A stretch of 64,000 nt of DNA from Aphrophora alni (taxonomy: Eukaryota; Arthropoda; Insecta; Hemiptera; Aphrophoridae): positions 9,849,464 to 9,913,463 of the forward strand of contig OY740766.1 in the NCBI GenBank assembly GCA_963513935.1, read 5' to 3'. The notes under the pieces are model-generated. The model searched no databases, had not been told where the DNA came from, and saw nothing but the letters and a program-made list of their open reading frames with translations. A program made the translations under genes and the position numbers. Below are positions 1-11,901 of this stretch, in pieces. Within the stretch, counting starts at the first letter, position 1, and the number at the start of each line of letters is the position of its first letter.

Positions 1-3000
1 CTTTCACTTGCACTTTAAATTCACGTTTGGTTAGTTGTTGACAAAGTTTATGTGTTACATTAAACCTATTGCTCATGGTGGCGTCGGTATTATTGATATT
101 AATTTAGAGAGAGGTTTAAACTGCCTATTCTAGAACCATAAACAAGAGTACAATAACCATATTAAGAGTACAAATATTTTTTTATAGCATTCATTCGAAT
201 TTTAAATGCCGCAGGGCAAAGTTCTTTTTCAAATTTCGCCTATTATTTCCGAAATTTTTTTTTTGTACTTGTGATTTCTTATACAAGTTTGTTTTTTTAC
301 ACGTCACAATTTCATTTCAACGAAATTAAAAATAAACTGTAATAATTGGGCATTTGTTTAAATATCCAAACTTTGTTTTACAGAAAATGCAAGTTTTAAA
401 AAGTACGTAACGATAAGTATTTATTTATGAATAGTAGGGGAGAACACAATAGGTCTCAAGTTCGGAATAGAACAATAAAAGAGAGACCTGATGAGAGAGA
501 TGAAGAGAGGGGATATAACTCAAGTCTAGATGATACAAAGTGGAGATTCAATTTGAGTAAGTCGTGATTGCTTCACTCGTACTCAATTTGAATGAGCCCT
601 GAGGACTTGACAACAATATAAGTAGCCGAAAATTCACTTTATATCTTTAATTATGGTTTACAACTTTTATGAAAATATTATAAATTTTAGTCCAACTGTG
701 TAAGAATGAAAACAGTTTTTAAATGTTGTTAAATGAACAATAATTTGTATTTTTCCTATTAAATTTTAAACCATAAATTATAAAATAATAACAATAGCAA
801 CACTGTCTTTACTTAACACTCATATCAACAAATAATACGTGTAAACATTTTAGATTTTTTTAAACACACTTCTTCATAGTCATAGTCTGAGGGGTTGGAC
901 AGTTATCCGAAAAAAAACAACATTTTTTCACCAAAAAATATTAGAAACAAAAAGAAGAAAACAATATCCAGGAAAAAAATTGATTTCAAAGGATAAAACT
1001 TTATAATATGTTTGTTAATACCATTTTACAAACGAATTATATGCATCCAACGAATACAATATTCAATAAAGTTTACATTTACTCGCTATACAGAAAGAAA
1101 AGAAAACTACTGGTTAGTCACACATTCCCTTCTTAATTACCTTTAACAGGTTAATCAACTTGTATCTATAGTTCCATGTAGCTTGGGAAAATATACTTGT
1201 TTTACACTAATTATGGCCACCTAAATACCTTGTGAGTTTAAATATCGATTTACTTAGATGTATTATTCTACAACCACTTAGTATTGTACAAATAGCCAGG
1301 AAATCAACAAAGTCTTCTCCCAGAATCATATTACAAGAGCAAACACAAATCAAAACTGCTGCTGGCAAAAAATAATTTCTTTAGATAAATTAATTCAGTT
1401 CTGGTTTCATAAAACCAAGGTAAGTGAATTTTCACCAATTCCTACTTAATCCAAATGCGGATCTATCTCTTTATATAATGTGCACCGATCATTGCTTAAT
1501 AATTGTAGTGCGATATTATTAGATTCAAGGTAGTTTTGAACTTTACTCACGAGTCTTAATGATAGGGACAATACTTGTCGTAGGAACAAAATATTCTCTG
1601 CCTTCTCAGTGCATAAAAATATCTTCTTTATTTATTTATTTATATCTACAAAGAGTAGGTTTATTATTTACAAGCAAACAACTCCTTGCTTATTTTGTTT
1701 TACTCCAGATATCTAAATAAACTTTGTAGCAATCTTCCTTATAGTTTGAGGCTGCTTCTATGAGCTCATGTTTTGTTCCGATTTCAGACTTAAGAGGGTA
1801 AGAAGGCAGGAAGTAAACACAGATTTAATACCGGAGAAATGGTCATGTGATAAATCATCTTTAAGGGCTCACAGGGACATTAATTTGAACATTTGATTTA
1901 TGGTAAAAATGTAGGAATACAAAACATTCATTTAAATTAAAATTTAAGAAGGAATTATTTTTGATTTTATTAAACTATGTTAATAAAATGACGTGTTTGG
2001 CTGTAATTTTTGTTTGGTTGGTGGGATGTTGATTTTTTCAACGTCATTTGCATTAACTTCCTTTACAATTATAAAAATTAAGTATCACACTATCATACAT
2101 TATATTTAAAATGTTTTGAGTCTTCACCACTTTCTGAGAATTTTCTCAAACAACTATAAAGTTAAGGGAGGGAGATTTAATTTCCTTTTGTACTATCATA
2201 ATACAATCACGGTAACGTCAGCCATTTTAGTTACTTTGGTAAAACAAAATTTTCATTACGTCTACTTGTTGTCCCTTAAAACAAAAAAATGTTTAGAGTT
2301 TTGAAAATAATTGTGACACATTCCTCTTAGTTTTATTTCAATTTTTAATTTACCTCCTGTCCTCCAACCAACATTCTTTACAAATTTAAAAAAGTCGTTT
2401 TATACATCCTGCTCATCACGACAAAGAAGATAGCTGCAAATTGTGTTTAGTTATCTAAATTAATAACATAAATTAAATTAATGAAATTACTTTTCAAGTA
2501 CCTTTTCAGATACTATCGGTGTGCAGAGATAGACAAATTTCGTAAATATGTTATCATTTAGGCTTCTAGATGACGTAAGAATCAAACTTCTCCGATCCAT
2601 TATGAAATGATCTTTACAGCAGCCATTTAAAAATTGTTCCGAAAAAAAACTGTCTCTTTTGCTTAAAAGTAAGCATAACTTTATTTAAGGTTTTCCGGTA
2701 GTACTCACGAAAAAGAAGTTTTGCCCTTAATAGTTATTTCAAGTTAAAATTCTCAATACACAATACTTTTACATTGCTAGGTCCCTGGAACTTTGGTCAG
2801 CTGTTTATCTAGGTTTTCTATAGTGTGCTACGAAACTGTACGTTAATTTATAAGATAAAGCTAAATGATATTACCTTCTATTTTAATTAAATATCTGTAC
2901 AGTGTCAAGTAAAACTTCAACAATTAAGTTAACTATTGATTGTCATAATGACAGTTTACAATATCTTGAGTATGTTATATACTTTCATTTATTATAAAGT

Positions 3001-3790
3001 GGCATGGCTATGGTTGGGTATTTTTTTCACCTGGAATACTTTGTAGCTGCGATACGGTTCATAAATAATAATCCCATTCTTATATTCTATTATCAGTTTT
3101 CGTCGTTAAATCAATATATGTGCGCGAATGTTTAAATGATATAATTTAATCGAATGTAAATATCAAATAACCATTGAGATATCTCTAGAAAATTATTGTT
3201 TCTAGAAAACATAATATAAATAAGATGATACTTTCTCGATGAAATCTTGTAAATTGCATTTTCCGTCATCATCTTGTATTACATGTCTGACAAAGATAAA
3301 CTGGATAGTGTTTTACATAATTTATTACAGCGTGTTTACTGGTAAAATGAGTAGACTCAACATTGGAAGCAAAGCGGAGAGGAGAAATGAAGGGACACCC
3401 CTACTTTAACACTGTGTGTGCCAATATTGCCGTTGTAAAGTAGCGTATGTCTTTTTCGTTGCATTATGATAAATACTGTAAACTTTACACTTGACATTCT
3501 AGACAGAGTTCAAGAGTGTATCATTACTTTACTGAATAATCTTGATTCGTTATTCCACTGCTGCGTTTCTTCGGTAATAATGTTATTACCTTTTCTCTAG
3601 TTGTTTAAATCTTTAATTTAAATAGGATATATTATTGTTTTTATATGGTATTCATTTGATTATGGCCTTGATAAAATAAATATATAATATTAATATATAA
3701 ACTGTGTATTATTGTTATTGTTTTGGGGTGTAGTTAGAGGCGTGGCTACGTTGCCACTTCGTTTGTATCGACATGGGCTCTTTTTTTGTA
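1..3790. other. AT-rich stretch, no identifiable gene
   Basis: I see only AT-rich non-coding sequence with short homopolymer runs. Reading frames are short and have no recognisable domain. Nothing here matches the repeat families found elsewhere in the window. Confidence 0.5.
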
Positions 3791-4019
3791 GTTTAGTAAT
3801 GGAAAGTTTCATGTACATATAATATTTGAAGACGTTTACTTAGTTTTTGAAACGTCGTCATATCCAGATACGGTCGTTGGGCAAACATTTTGTGTTCATT
3901 TATTTGTTCATCGAAGTTTCCAAAAGTTTTACTCACTTGAAGTGAATAATTGTAATCCCCACATACCAAAATATAAACCAAAACCAAACTGTAAATATAC
4001 ATGTAGAAAATCAAAATGA

Positions 4020-4735
4020 AAATTTCTGTTACGTTTAAGGGATTCCTTTAAGTCCTCATTTCACAAAAAAAAAAATAATCGAAAACATTTGTGACTGTTT
4101 TTACACATTCGATCCAAAACGGAGTTAAATGTTAAGTTTTCACATTTATCTATAACTCAGAAACTAGCATTTTTAAAAGACACAAAAACTAACATTTATT
4201 TCAGTGACGTCTACATTTTAGCAAAATTTAATAAATTAAAAGCATTAGACAATTAAATTTTTGTGTTTTAAATATTCACATTTCAAAAAAATTTGAACGA
4301 AATCGGTAGAATCTATTTCAAGAAATTACGTTATTTATAACATTTATGGCGGTACTCTTTCATTTTATCTTCACTTTTTTTATAATAAATAAATAAATGA
4401 ACTTCCCTAGATATTTCAAAAAAAACTACCCACATATCCAATTTGATTTAAATCGATCTACACAACAGTGCCAACTTGATAAACATTATATTAGAACTTT
4501 GTCAGTGACACTGTGTATTTTTTAGAAATATTAAAAAAATCGTAACTCTTCCGCCACCATGTTAAACCAATCATTCCTGCTTGAATCAAATAGCCTGAGG
4601 TAAGACGAAGATAAAACTCATTCAGCCTTTTTTTGTTTGATTCACTGTATTTCTTCCAGAGTACAAAACGTCGAAATTCTCAAATATAAAGCCGAATTAT
4701 TGCACGCCAAGACACTTTCGTTTAACAAGAAAGTA
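4020..4735. repeat. Possible old dispersed repeat (partner near 62.72-62.80 kb)
   Basis: A stretch near 4130-4200 (TTATCTATAACTC, then CAGAAACTAGCATTTTT, then ACAAAAACTAACAT) is closely matched at about 62735-62795, with the same order and spacing. This suggests an old dispersed repeat. I see no boundaries, inverted ends or coding capacity. The rest of the interval is unremarkable. Confidence 0.35.
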
Positions 4736-5286
4736 ATTAAAACTTTAGACACGTGACTCAATTTTAGTTTGAAACATCTATAAATTATTCATTACCAAAA
4801 AAGTTATATTCTCAGAAAAGAATAAATCAAAATTAAGTTTTTCCCAATCCTATTGTACAAGATTTATGACTGTTTCAAAGTAAATCGATCAAAAATTTTC
4901 CTCCTAAATTGTTTACCATGTTCACAAGTCAATATTATTCTTAGTTATACTTAAACCGTTCTCAAAAATAAATAAATCTAATATAAGATTTTGTTGAACG
5001 GTTTAGTTTTTTAACGGCGTAAAAACTTTTGTGTCATTATTCCTTTATTAAAAAGAGTATAGACATTTCTAGTCTTCGAATACTTTAATACCGTTGGGTT
5101 GGGTAATAGAAGTTAATTGTCTGGGAGAAGAGAGAGTGGCCGTGAGCGGATGTAATCAGGAGATATAAAGTATATGGAGGAAGTGCGTGATAGGGAAATA
5201 CATGGAGAAAAAGGAAAGGGAGAGAAGAAAGTTGATTGAGAGTGATAAGATATAGGGAACCACACACACAGAGAGGGGAAGTAACA
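4736..5286. repeat. Duplicated segment, copy 1 (copy 2 at 63450-64000)
   Basis: This segment is nearly identical to 63450-64000 in direct orientation. The first shared bases are ATTAAAACTTTAGACACG, the offset is 58714 at both ends, and I see only a handful of substitutions and small compensating indels. Sequence 5' of the junction is unrelated in the two copies, so the left breakpoint is sharp. Copy 2 runs off the window end. The segment leads into a purine-rich microsatellite region. I see no coding domain. It could be a recent segmental duplication, a long satellite unit or the end of a transposon. Confidence 0.9.
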
Positions 5287-5327
5287 AAATAAGTAGAAGA
5301 AAATAAATGTATTGAAAGAAAGAGGGA

Positions 5328-5328
<1 letters not shown>

Positions 5329-5398
<70 letters not shown>
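5329..5398 (+). repeat. (GA)n microsatellite
   Basis: An almost pure AG dinucleotide run of about 65-70 bp. It is embedded in a wider purine-rich (AGAAGG-type) tract that continues to about 6350. Long open frames across it on the minus strand (Leu/Ser-rich) are artefacts of the CT composition. Confidence 0.97.
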
Positions 5399-5400
<2 letters not shown>

Positions 5401-5497
5401 GGAGGACAGATTGAAGAAAAGAAGGATTCAGAAGAGGGAGAGAGACAGAGTAAATAGAGGTAATAAGCAGATAGTGAAGAATGGCGGGAAAGAAAGA

Positions 5498-6348
5498 GGC
5501 AAGAAGTGCGAGTTTAAGAAAGAAGGAGGTAGGAAGAAATACGGAGAGAAAAGCAGGTAGAAAGATTGAGTGATGGTAATAAGGTAGAATAGACGTAACG
5601 CAGGAAGCAAGAAAAGAATGGGAGGAGAGACAAAGCAAAAGTAGGAAGGTTCGACAGATAAGTAACGAAAGAAGGAGTCATAGTGAGAAGAGAGAAAATA
5701 TCAGGAAGCAATATCTAAGGTATAGAGAGATTAAGGACTGAAGCGAGAAATAGAATGGGACAGAGGAAGGGAGAAAGGAATGTCAGGAAGTAAAGTAACG
5801 ACGCTGTGAGAGAGAATGTGAGACAAAGAAAGATGTGGAGACAGAGAATGGAAGAGAAAGAGGAAGGTAGAATGGGATAGAAAGGAGGGATTGAAATAGC
5901 GGAAGGAAATTAGAAAGAAAAGTGGCAAGAAGTGCGAGTTTAAGAAAGAAGGAGGTAGGAAGAAATACGGAGAGAAAAGCAGGTAGAAAGATTGAGTGAT
6001 GGTAATAAGGTAGAATAGACGTAACGCAGGAAGCAAGAAAAGAATGGGAGGAGAGACAAAGCAAAAGTAGGAAGGTTCGACAGATAAGTAACGAAAGAAG
6101 GAGTCATAGTGAGAAGAGAGAAAATATCAGGAAGCAATATCTAAGGTATAGAGAGATTAAGACTGAAGCGAGAAATAGAATGGGACAGAGGAAGGGAGAA
6201 AGGAATGTCAGGAAGTAAAGTAACGACGCTGTGAGAGAGAATGTGAGACAAAGAAAGATGAGGAGACAGAGAATGGAAGAGAAAGAGGAAGGTAGAATGG
6301 GATAGAAAGGAGGGATTGAAATAGCGGAAGGAAATTAGAAAGAAAAGG
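5498..6348 (+). repeat. Two-copy tandem duplication, 426-bp purine-rich unit
   Basis: Two head-to-tail copies, 5498-5923 and about 5924-6348, each begin near GGCAAGAAGTGCGAGTTTAA. They differ by a 1-nt deletion (TTAAGGACTG versus TTAAGACTG), one substitution (GATGTGG versus GATGAGG) and junction bases. The duplication is therefore recent. Each unit is strongly purine-biased and contains ACGCAGGAAGCAAG and TCGACAGATAAGTAACG. Minus-strand Leu/Ser-rich frames in both copies repeat because the DNA repeats; they are not genes. Confidence 0.93.
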
Positions 6349-6349
6349 A

Positions 6350-7430
6350 CAGAAAATTAGAAAAGCAGGAGAGAAATAAGAGGAATATAAAAGGGAGAAC
6401 TAGAAGTAAAATAACACAAGGAATATTCAAATGGCGAGTTGAAATCAACGTAGAGGTAAAGAAATAATATAAAATTAGGATGGAATTATTAAGTGATTTT
6501 TGCCTTTATTAAGAGCCAGTATTAGGACCATAAAGTTCTCTTCTTTATAATCAAAAGGAAGACATTGAAACGAAGAGTCTGAGAAATGTGAGATGTATGT
6601 CACTGCATATATTTTTTCACTGTTTGACTTTCATATTAGGACAACTGCATTGCTAACATGCTTTTAGCTCAAGTGGTTTTAGATTTGGTATTCAGATTTA
6701 GTCCTAAAGTGAAAAGTTTTGTAGAAAGTGATGTCAAATGTCAAACCTCTCTCTTCTTCCATAATTAATACTTTGTCGTATAAACGTGGTCAACGAATCG
6801 ATGTTTTCCGCTGAAATAACCATTTTGAAGGTCTGTTTGTTATAAGTCTCATGTTCAGGGTTTAATTTTTAAAAAACCATTGGTATAAACATTTACAAAT
6901 TTTAGTTTTGCCTTAAGTAAGACAAAATGTTTAGATTCTTCAAATTCAAAATTGATTTACAAAAATGTTTGAAACTTATATTTTCGCTATTTTAAAATTA
7001 ATAATAAAGTACTTGACCACGAAAAGTGAGTCTTATTTTAACTCGACTATTTAACACATCGTTCTATTGTTTCTTTGTTTGTGTATTTGTTACACAGTTG
7101 CCATGTAACAGTTGTACCAATAGTTATGAAATTTTAAAATCAGGTTGTTTGCGCCTATTCTATAGAAACAGTAATCAGATCCTTTACTTTCCCAAGTAAA
7201 TTGGGAAAACGACCTACGAGAACTAACAGTGGTAAAGTTAAGATATTGTTTCAAATTTATTAGATGTTCGTAGTATAGATAAAGTTATGTGTTGGTTAAA
7301 AATCATTGACGATTGTTCTGGGGATGTATTGGATTTGACGTTATCTTCATAAATTGGTTTATGGAATGACGTATGTCTATAGCATGTTTATTACTGTACA
7401 GCTAATATGTGTGGTATTTATGTAAGACGA
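6350..7430. other. No identifiable feature
   Basis: The purine-rich tract fades at about 6480. After that the sequence is ordinary AT-rich DNA with no reading frame or repeat that I can support. Confidence 0.45.
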
Positions 7431-7436
7431 TACAAT

Positions 7437-7709
7437 ACCCTAATGTTTCAATAGTGTGATCAATTTAATTAAATCGTAAAATTAAACTTCTATAGTAACG
7501 TATTTGTACAATATATCTGTATCAACAAAATACTTTTGGTCAATAATACTCGATAAAAACAACAACACCCTAATGTTTCATTAGTGTGATCAATTTAATT
7601 AAATCGTAAAATTAAACTTCTTCCTTAAACTTCTATAGTAACGTATTTGTACAATATATCTGTATCAACAAAATACTTTTGGTCAATAATACTCGATAAA
7701 AACAACAAC
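7437..7709 (+). repeat. Tandem duplication, unit about 130 bp
   Basis: Copy 1 (7437-7566) and copy 2 (7567 to about 7709) both start ACCCTAATGTTTCA and end in ATACTCGATAAAAACAACAA. Copy 2 carries a 13-bp insertion, TTCCTTAAACTTC, which itself nearly duplicates the adjacent bases. A single substitution (CAATAG versus CATTAG) separates the starts. This looks like a recent duplication of unique AT-rich DNA. Confidence 0.92.
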
Positions 7710-10600
7710 AACATATTACATGTTTATACAATCAATGCACACATTTTTTTATTGACAATAATAATTTAACATATCCAGGGGAAAAAATATGCACAAAATA
7801 TCAATTTTCTATCACTTTGGAAACAAATCAATATTTTATAAACAAATAGCTATCACAAAATATTGACCAATTTTTCCCGTCGGGATATCACAGTAAATAA
7901 TCCTTGGATTCACTAAAACTCTACCAGTATGTGACAAAAGCTCATTTTATAGAGAAACCGTAATATCAGGAGATGTTTTGTTTACGAAATATTAAACACA
8001 GATATTTCCCACAATTTTGTTAAAAATAAAGCGATCTTTGGCCGTTATTGCACTCAACAATAAATATGTGTTAAAAATATCTGAGAAATTAAGTAAACAG
8101 ATATTTTAAAGAAGAATCTTACATGTACAGGCTTTTGATAAATAGGTTTAATACCCCTGGATACTTATCAAATCTCCGTTATAAGCAATTTTTAAATAAC
8201 ATCTCTCACAGTAAAAACACAAATTTATCGTAAGTATAAAGTTGCACAAACTCATCCACTTTGCACTCTCCTTCATTTAAATCAAAAATTAGACCATTTA
8301 AGTGTAAATGTTTGACTATAAAATTTTCGAAAAATAACATAAATCCAAGTTAGGTAAATTTAACAGGATTACATACTATATATGTTGCTTAGAGGTGAAA
8401 TATATCTCGGTCTAAAAAAAGAAGAAAAGATCATAAAATAAAAACATTTAGCTTTAGAATACTCTAATAGCGTCAGAAACACAACTAGTGAAGTAAAAGA
8501 AAGGAGAAATAATACGTAAGACGGAATAGAGTGATCTATTCCAAGTCTACACGAAGAAGATATGTAGATACAGATATATAATTGTTATGTTAATAAAAAT
8601 ATAACTTGATTTTCACAAAAATATTTATTTTGAAATCTCAGTAGAAAAAAAAAACAGTAGAACTTTAAAAATCTCAACCTGTCTGTTCTCCAGATATTTG
8701 TATATCTGTTCAAAATGTCTCCAGAAATTCTCAATACAATTCGGTTTTTTTCTTAAGTATAATGTTCTATTAAGATAAATAATAATTATGTGGAAATTTA
8801 ATTGAAACACAACATTTTAGGTCTTAAGTATATGGCTTTCATCAATAACTTCTGAATATTTTGAGATATTATAATAATATATCTAGAAAAGAAAAGAATC
8901 ATATAATGGCGATCACAAATTTCCTATTTTTGAATGAAAGTACTGGCCATTGTCGATGTACTGGGCAAGTACATCGAAAATTGTAAAACCTTCCAACAAC
9001 GAGCTGTCCCTTTTACGATTGATTTAATTTTCTCTATCAATTAACTTAGCACCAAATAAACAATTAACTATAAAGGAATCACTGCAATTCATTGCGTACA
9101 AAATATGTTTAAAAAAATTAAAACGCTTTTAAACGTGAAGTTGACTTGAACCGTTAGGTCTGGAACTTATTAAAAGTGATGCCAAGTGACAAACAAATTT
9201 TATAGGCTAAAATTTTATACAAAATAGGCTGTAGTTTTATTTGTATACATGGGAAGCGAACAGAGATCACAAGTAATAATAAACAGGTTTTATATAAAAG
9301 AAACAACTCGAAATTTCATGTAATAACATAAAGTTCAGTTTAAAGGAAACAAGCAGACATCTTTAAGTAATACTATAAAGGGTGTACATAAAGAAAAGAA
9401 GCAGAGATCTCTAGTGATACTATAAAGTTTGTAACACAATTAATGTTTATCAAATTTTTGGGAACACAATATTTAATGAGATTTACCGGCAAATGAACTC
9501 TCCGGCACTTAATTCTTAACGAAAAGCTTAAAACAGAGGATAAAAAGCAATTCAATATTTCGCATCAACTTGAATTAGAAACAATCATTACACCAACTTT
9601 TAGAAGACAAAGAATGTTTTAATTCCCTTAAAGTAGAAGGAATGGAAATGAAAGAAACATATTTAAAAATTAGCAAATTATTAGGGTTGAAGATAAAAGA
9701 AAAAAAAGTTTCAATCTACTTTTAAACTTCTGATTTTATTAATTTTAATCCTTATTCATGAGCGGCTTAGTATTTACTGAATTCAGTTCAAATTTAGGTT
9801 CAATTAATCATTATATATATATAATTTTTAGAAAAAGCAATATCAGTATTCTGTTGAAATGAGCATCACATATGGTGGAAACATCACTCACCAAATAAAG
9901 GTAAAACACAATTGTGACTTTATTCGAAAGAAAATCACTTTCTATAAAATAAGTAATAGTCTATAGTTGTTACTTGTATACAAAAGTTTCTGATACTGAA
10001 CCACAAGAGCTATAGCCAATTCAAACAATGCCTACAAGCGTTGATTCTTTTGGTTCAGTGTCACAAATGTTTTTGTACGTTTCACAACTGAAGTTGATGA
10101 TGCAGCCATTGTAATGCCATCTTGGCTGAAATAAATAGTTTTGAGTGTTATTTATTTTGGCTGTAGTGAGCCGTAGCTCATTTCTACTTTTTTTTTTATC
10201 AAAACGCCATTCAAAAACATTTGCCTTAACGTCTAAATAATTATGAAGTTGATTTAAAACGTTAAGCTGAAAATTTTAATTTATTTAATGCCATATAAAG
10301 AAGATAAACAAATAAGGGAAACATTCGGAAATATTTTTAGAGTTCTACTTTCGAAATCCACTGCGATGTCTGACGGCTTATTTAGATACAATTCTGAAAA
10401 GAGTTTTATAATTATTAATGAATAAAACAGTGAAAAGTCTTGCGGGAAGACATATACATACATACCGGGGTTGTGACAGAGGCACGTATTATTAAATAAA
10501 CGTGACGATTTCATCCAATGTTGATGTATTTAAAAGTGTTTTTAGTGTCTATTTTCCTGCTGTTAAAAGATGTAGAGGTTATGTATAATAACATAACCAT
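7710..10600. other. AT-rich stretch, no identifiable gene
   Basis: No coding region is recognisable. A small perfect hairpin occurs at about 8954-8976 (arms CGATGTACT and AGTACATCG, 5-nt loop). It has no associated features and may be chance. Confidence 0.4.
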
Positions 10601-10818
10601 TTGTTATGTTTGAATGTAATTAATGCCTAACGGAATCACCGTATTTCCTTACTCAAAGTTTATAATTATTTATAAACTTTATTATTATAAACAAAATTAT
10701 AATTATTTTGTGACTTAAGTTATAATTATAAACACTAATTCCCCTTTTACAAGTTAGTTACAATAACACAAAAGAAATAAACTTTTGACAAACAATTATT
10801 AGCCTATGTTATTACAGT

Positions 10819-10862
10819 CCCCTGATGTACATTTCGGTAACATAGTTACCTTCATCGGAGGG
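10819..10862 (-). ncRNA. Hammerhead ribozyme-like motif, C4 variant
   Basis: On the minus strand, stem I (CCCT with AGGG) encloses CCGATGA, stem II (GGTAAC-TAT-GTTACC), GAAA and a short stem III (ATGTACAT) with predicted cleavage after ATC. This order matches the minimal type I hammerheads of Penelope-like elements. The conserved core is CUGANGA. Here its second base is C instead of U, which would be expected to reduce cleavage. The motif at 42198-42242 shares almost the same sequence, including this variant, so the two belong to one repeat family. Confidence 0.6.
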
Positions 10863-11125
10863 TTCTAAACTGATAATAATAATATAAAATAAAAGTTATA
10901 AAACTAAAGTGACAATCTCCCCCCTCCCCTCTACTTCAGTCCAGGTGGATCGGTCAATCATAGTTAAACCAGGTCATAAACCTTTTTGAAGAAAACGTCT
11001 GGTAGTAAAAGCTAACGGTACTTGTCCCTATCCTTCGGAACGGCCAGAATTCGAATATTACAAATTTATAAAACAGTTAATTTTCAGAGAAAATTACAAA
11101 AAGTAATAATGTAACCAATAATATA

Positions 11126-11899
11126 CAGGGTGTCTCGGAACTCTCTGGAACATTTCATAAAAAAAAGTCCCTTAGGTTAAGACAAACATATTTCACAATA
11201 TATACATTAGTCTCCGGTGACTAGTTTTCCGTCTGTCGGTCTGTATGTGTTTTTTACAAAGGATTTTATAACTCAAGATTTATTTAGGACTGAAACTTAC
11301 AATTTGGAATAAATATGTACATTAACAGGTAGAATAAGTGTATAAAATTTCCTTGGCGGAACATGAAGTGGACAGGAAACAGCTTATTAATGATACGCAG
11401 CGTCTCATGTGTGCTGTTAAACAATGTTTTAGGTATGTATTGTGGTAGTGTGGAAATTACATTGATATGCAAGAATTGTCACAACTTGTTTGTTTATTAT
11501 TCGATTTTAGTAAATAAGGTGTCATTCGATTTGTCTTTTAATTGTGCATCTTTTACCTGTTTAATTGTAATGTTTAATTATAATAATTGTAATAATAGCT
11601 AACGGTTTTCGTGGAATTTGACACTGAAACATTTAAACGGCCGCCATTTTGAAATGGATTTAGTTCCAGCAACAAAATTTTATACACTTATTCTACCTAT
11701 TAAGGTATATATTTGTACCAAATTTTAAGCTTCTATTTTAAATAAATTTTGAGTTATAAAATCCTTTGTAAAAAACACATACAGACCGACAGACGGAAAA
11801 TTAGTTACCGGAGACCCATGTTTATATTGTGAAATATGTTTGTCTCGACCAAAGGAACATTTTTTTATGAATAGTTCCAGAGAGTTCTGGGACACCCTG
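11126..11899. mobile_element. Tc1/mariner-like non-autonomous DNA element with long TIRs
   Basis: The element has ends CAGGGTGTC...GACACCCTG, with TA on both flanks (11124-11125 and 11900-11901). The inverted arms are long, 11126-11350 and 11674-11899, and roughly 85-90% alike by eye. A TA target and CAGGGTG ends are typical of Tc1/mariner-type cut-and-paste elements. The 323-bp centre has a short open frame but no transposase signature. I therefore read it as a non-autonomous (MITE-like or fold-back) copy. Confidence 0.8.
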
Positions 11900-11901
11900 T
11901 A

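Noticed and set aside
481..520. CTGATGA at 488 as a hammerhead core
   Set aside because: No stem II and no GAAA follow; it lies in GA-rich sequence.
3793..4014. 73-codon minus-strand frame with a hydrophobic start resembling a signal peptide
   Set aside because: The hydrophobic start is what AT-rich DNA often encodes. There is no recognisable mature peptide, no matching cleavage-site pattern and no supporting context.
5085..6137. Cluster of Leu/Ser/Phe-rich minus-strand frames, several repeated
   Set aside because: They follow from purine-rich DNA read on the pyrimidine strand and repeat because the 426-bp unit repeats. No domain or plausible start context.
8954..8976. Perfect 9-bp hairpin as a terminator or structured RNA
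   Set aside because: A single short hairpin with no associated gene or conserved context is expected by chance in a 64-kb window.
10093..10135. TGATGATGCAGCC...GGCTGAAATAAAT as a hammerhead
   Set aside because: The first core base is not C, the loop of stem II is 16-17 nt, and no convincing stem I or stem III closes.
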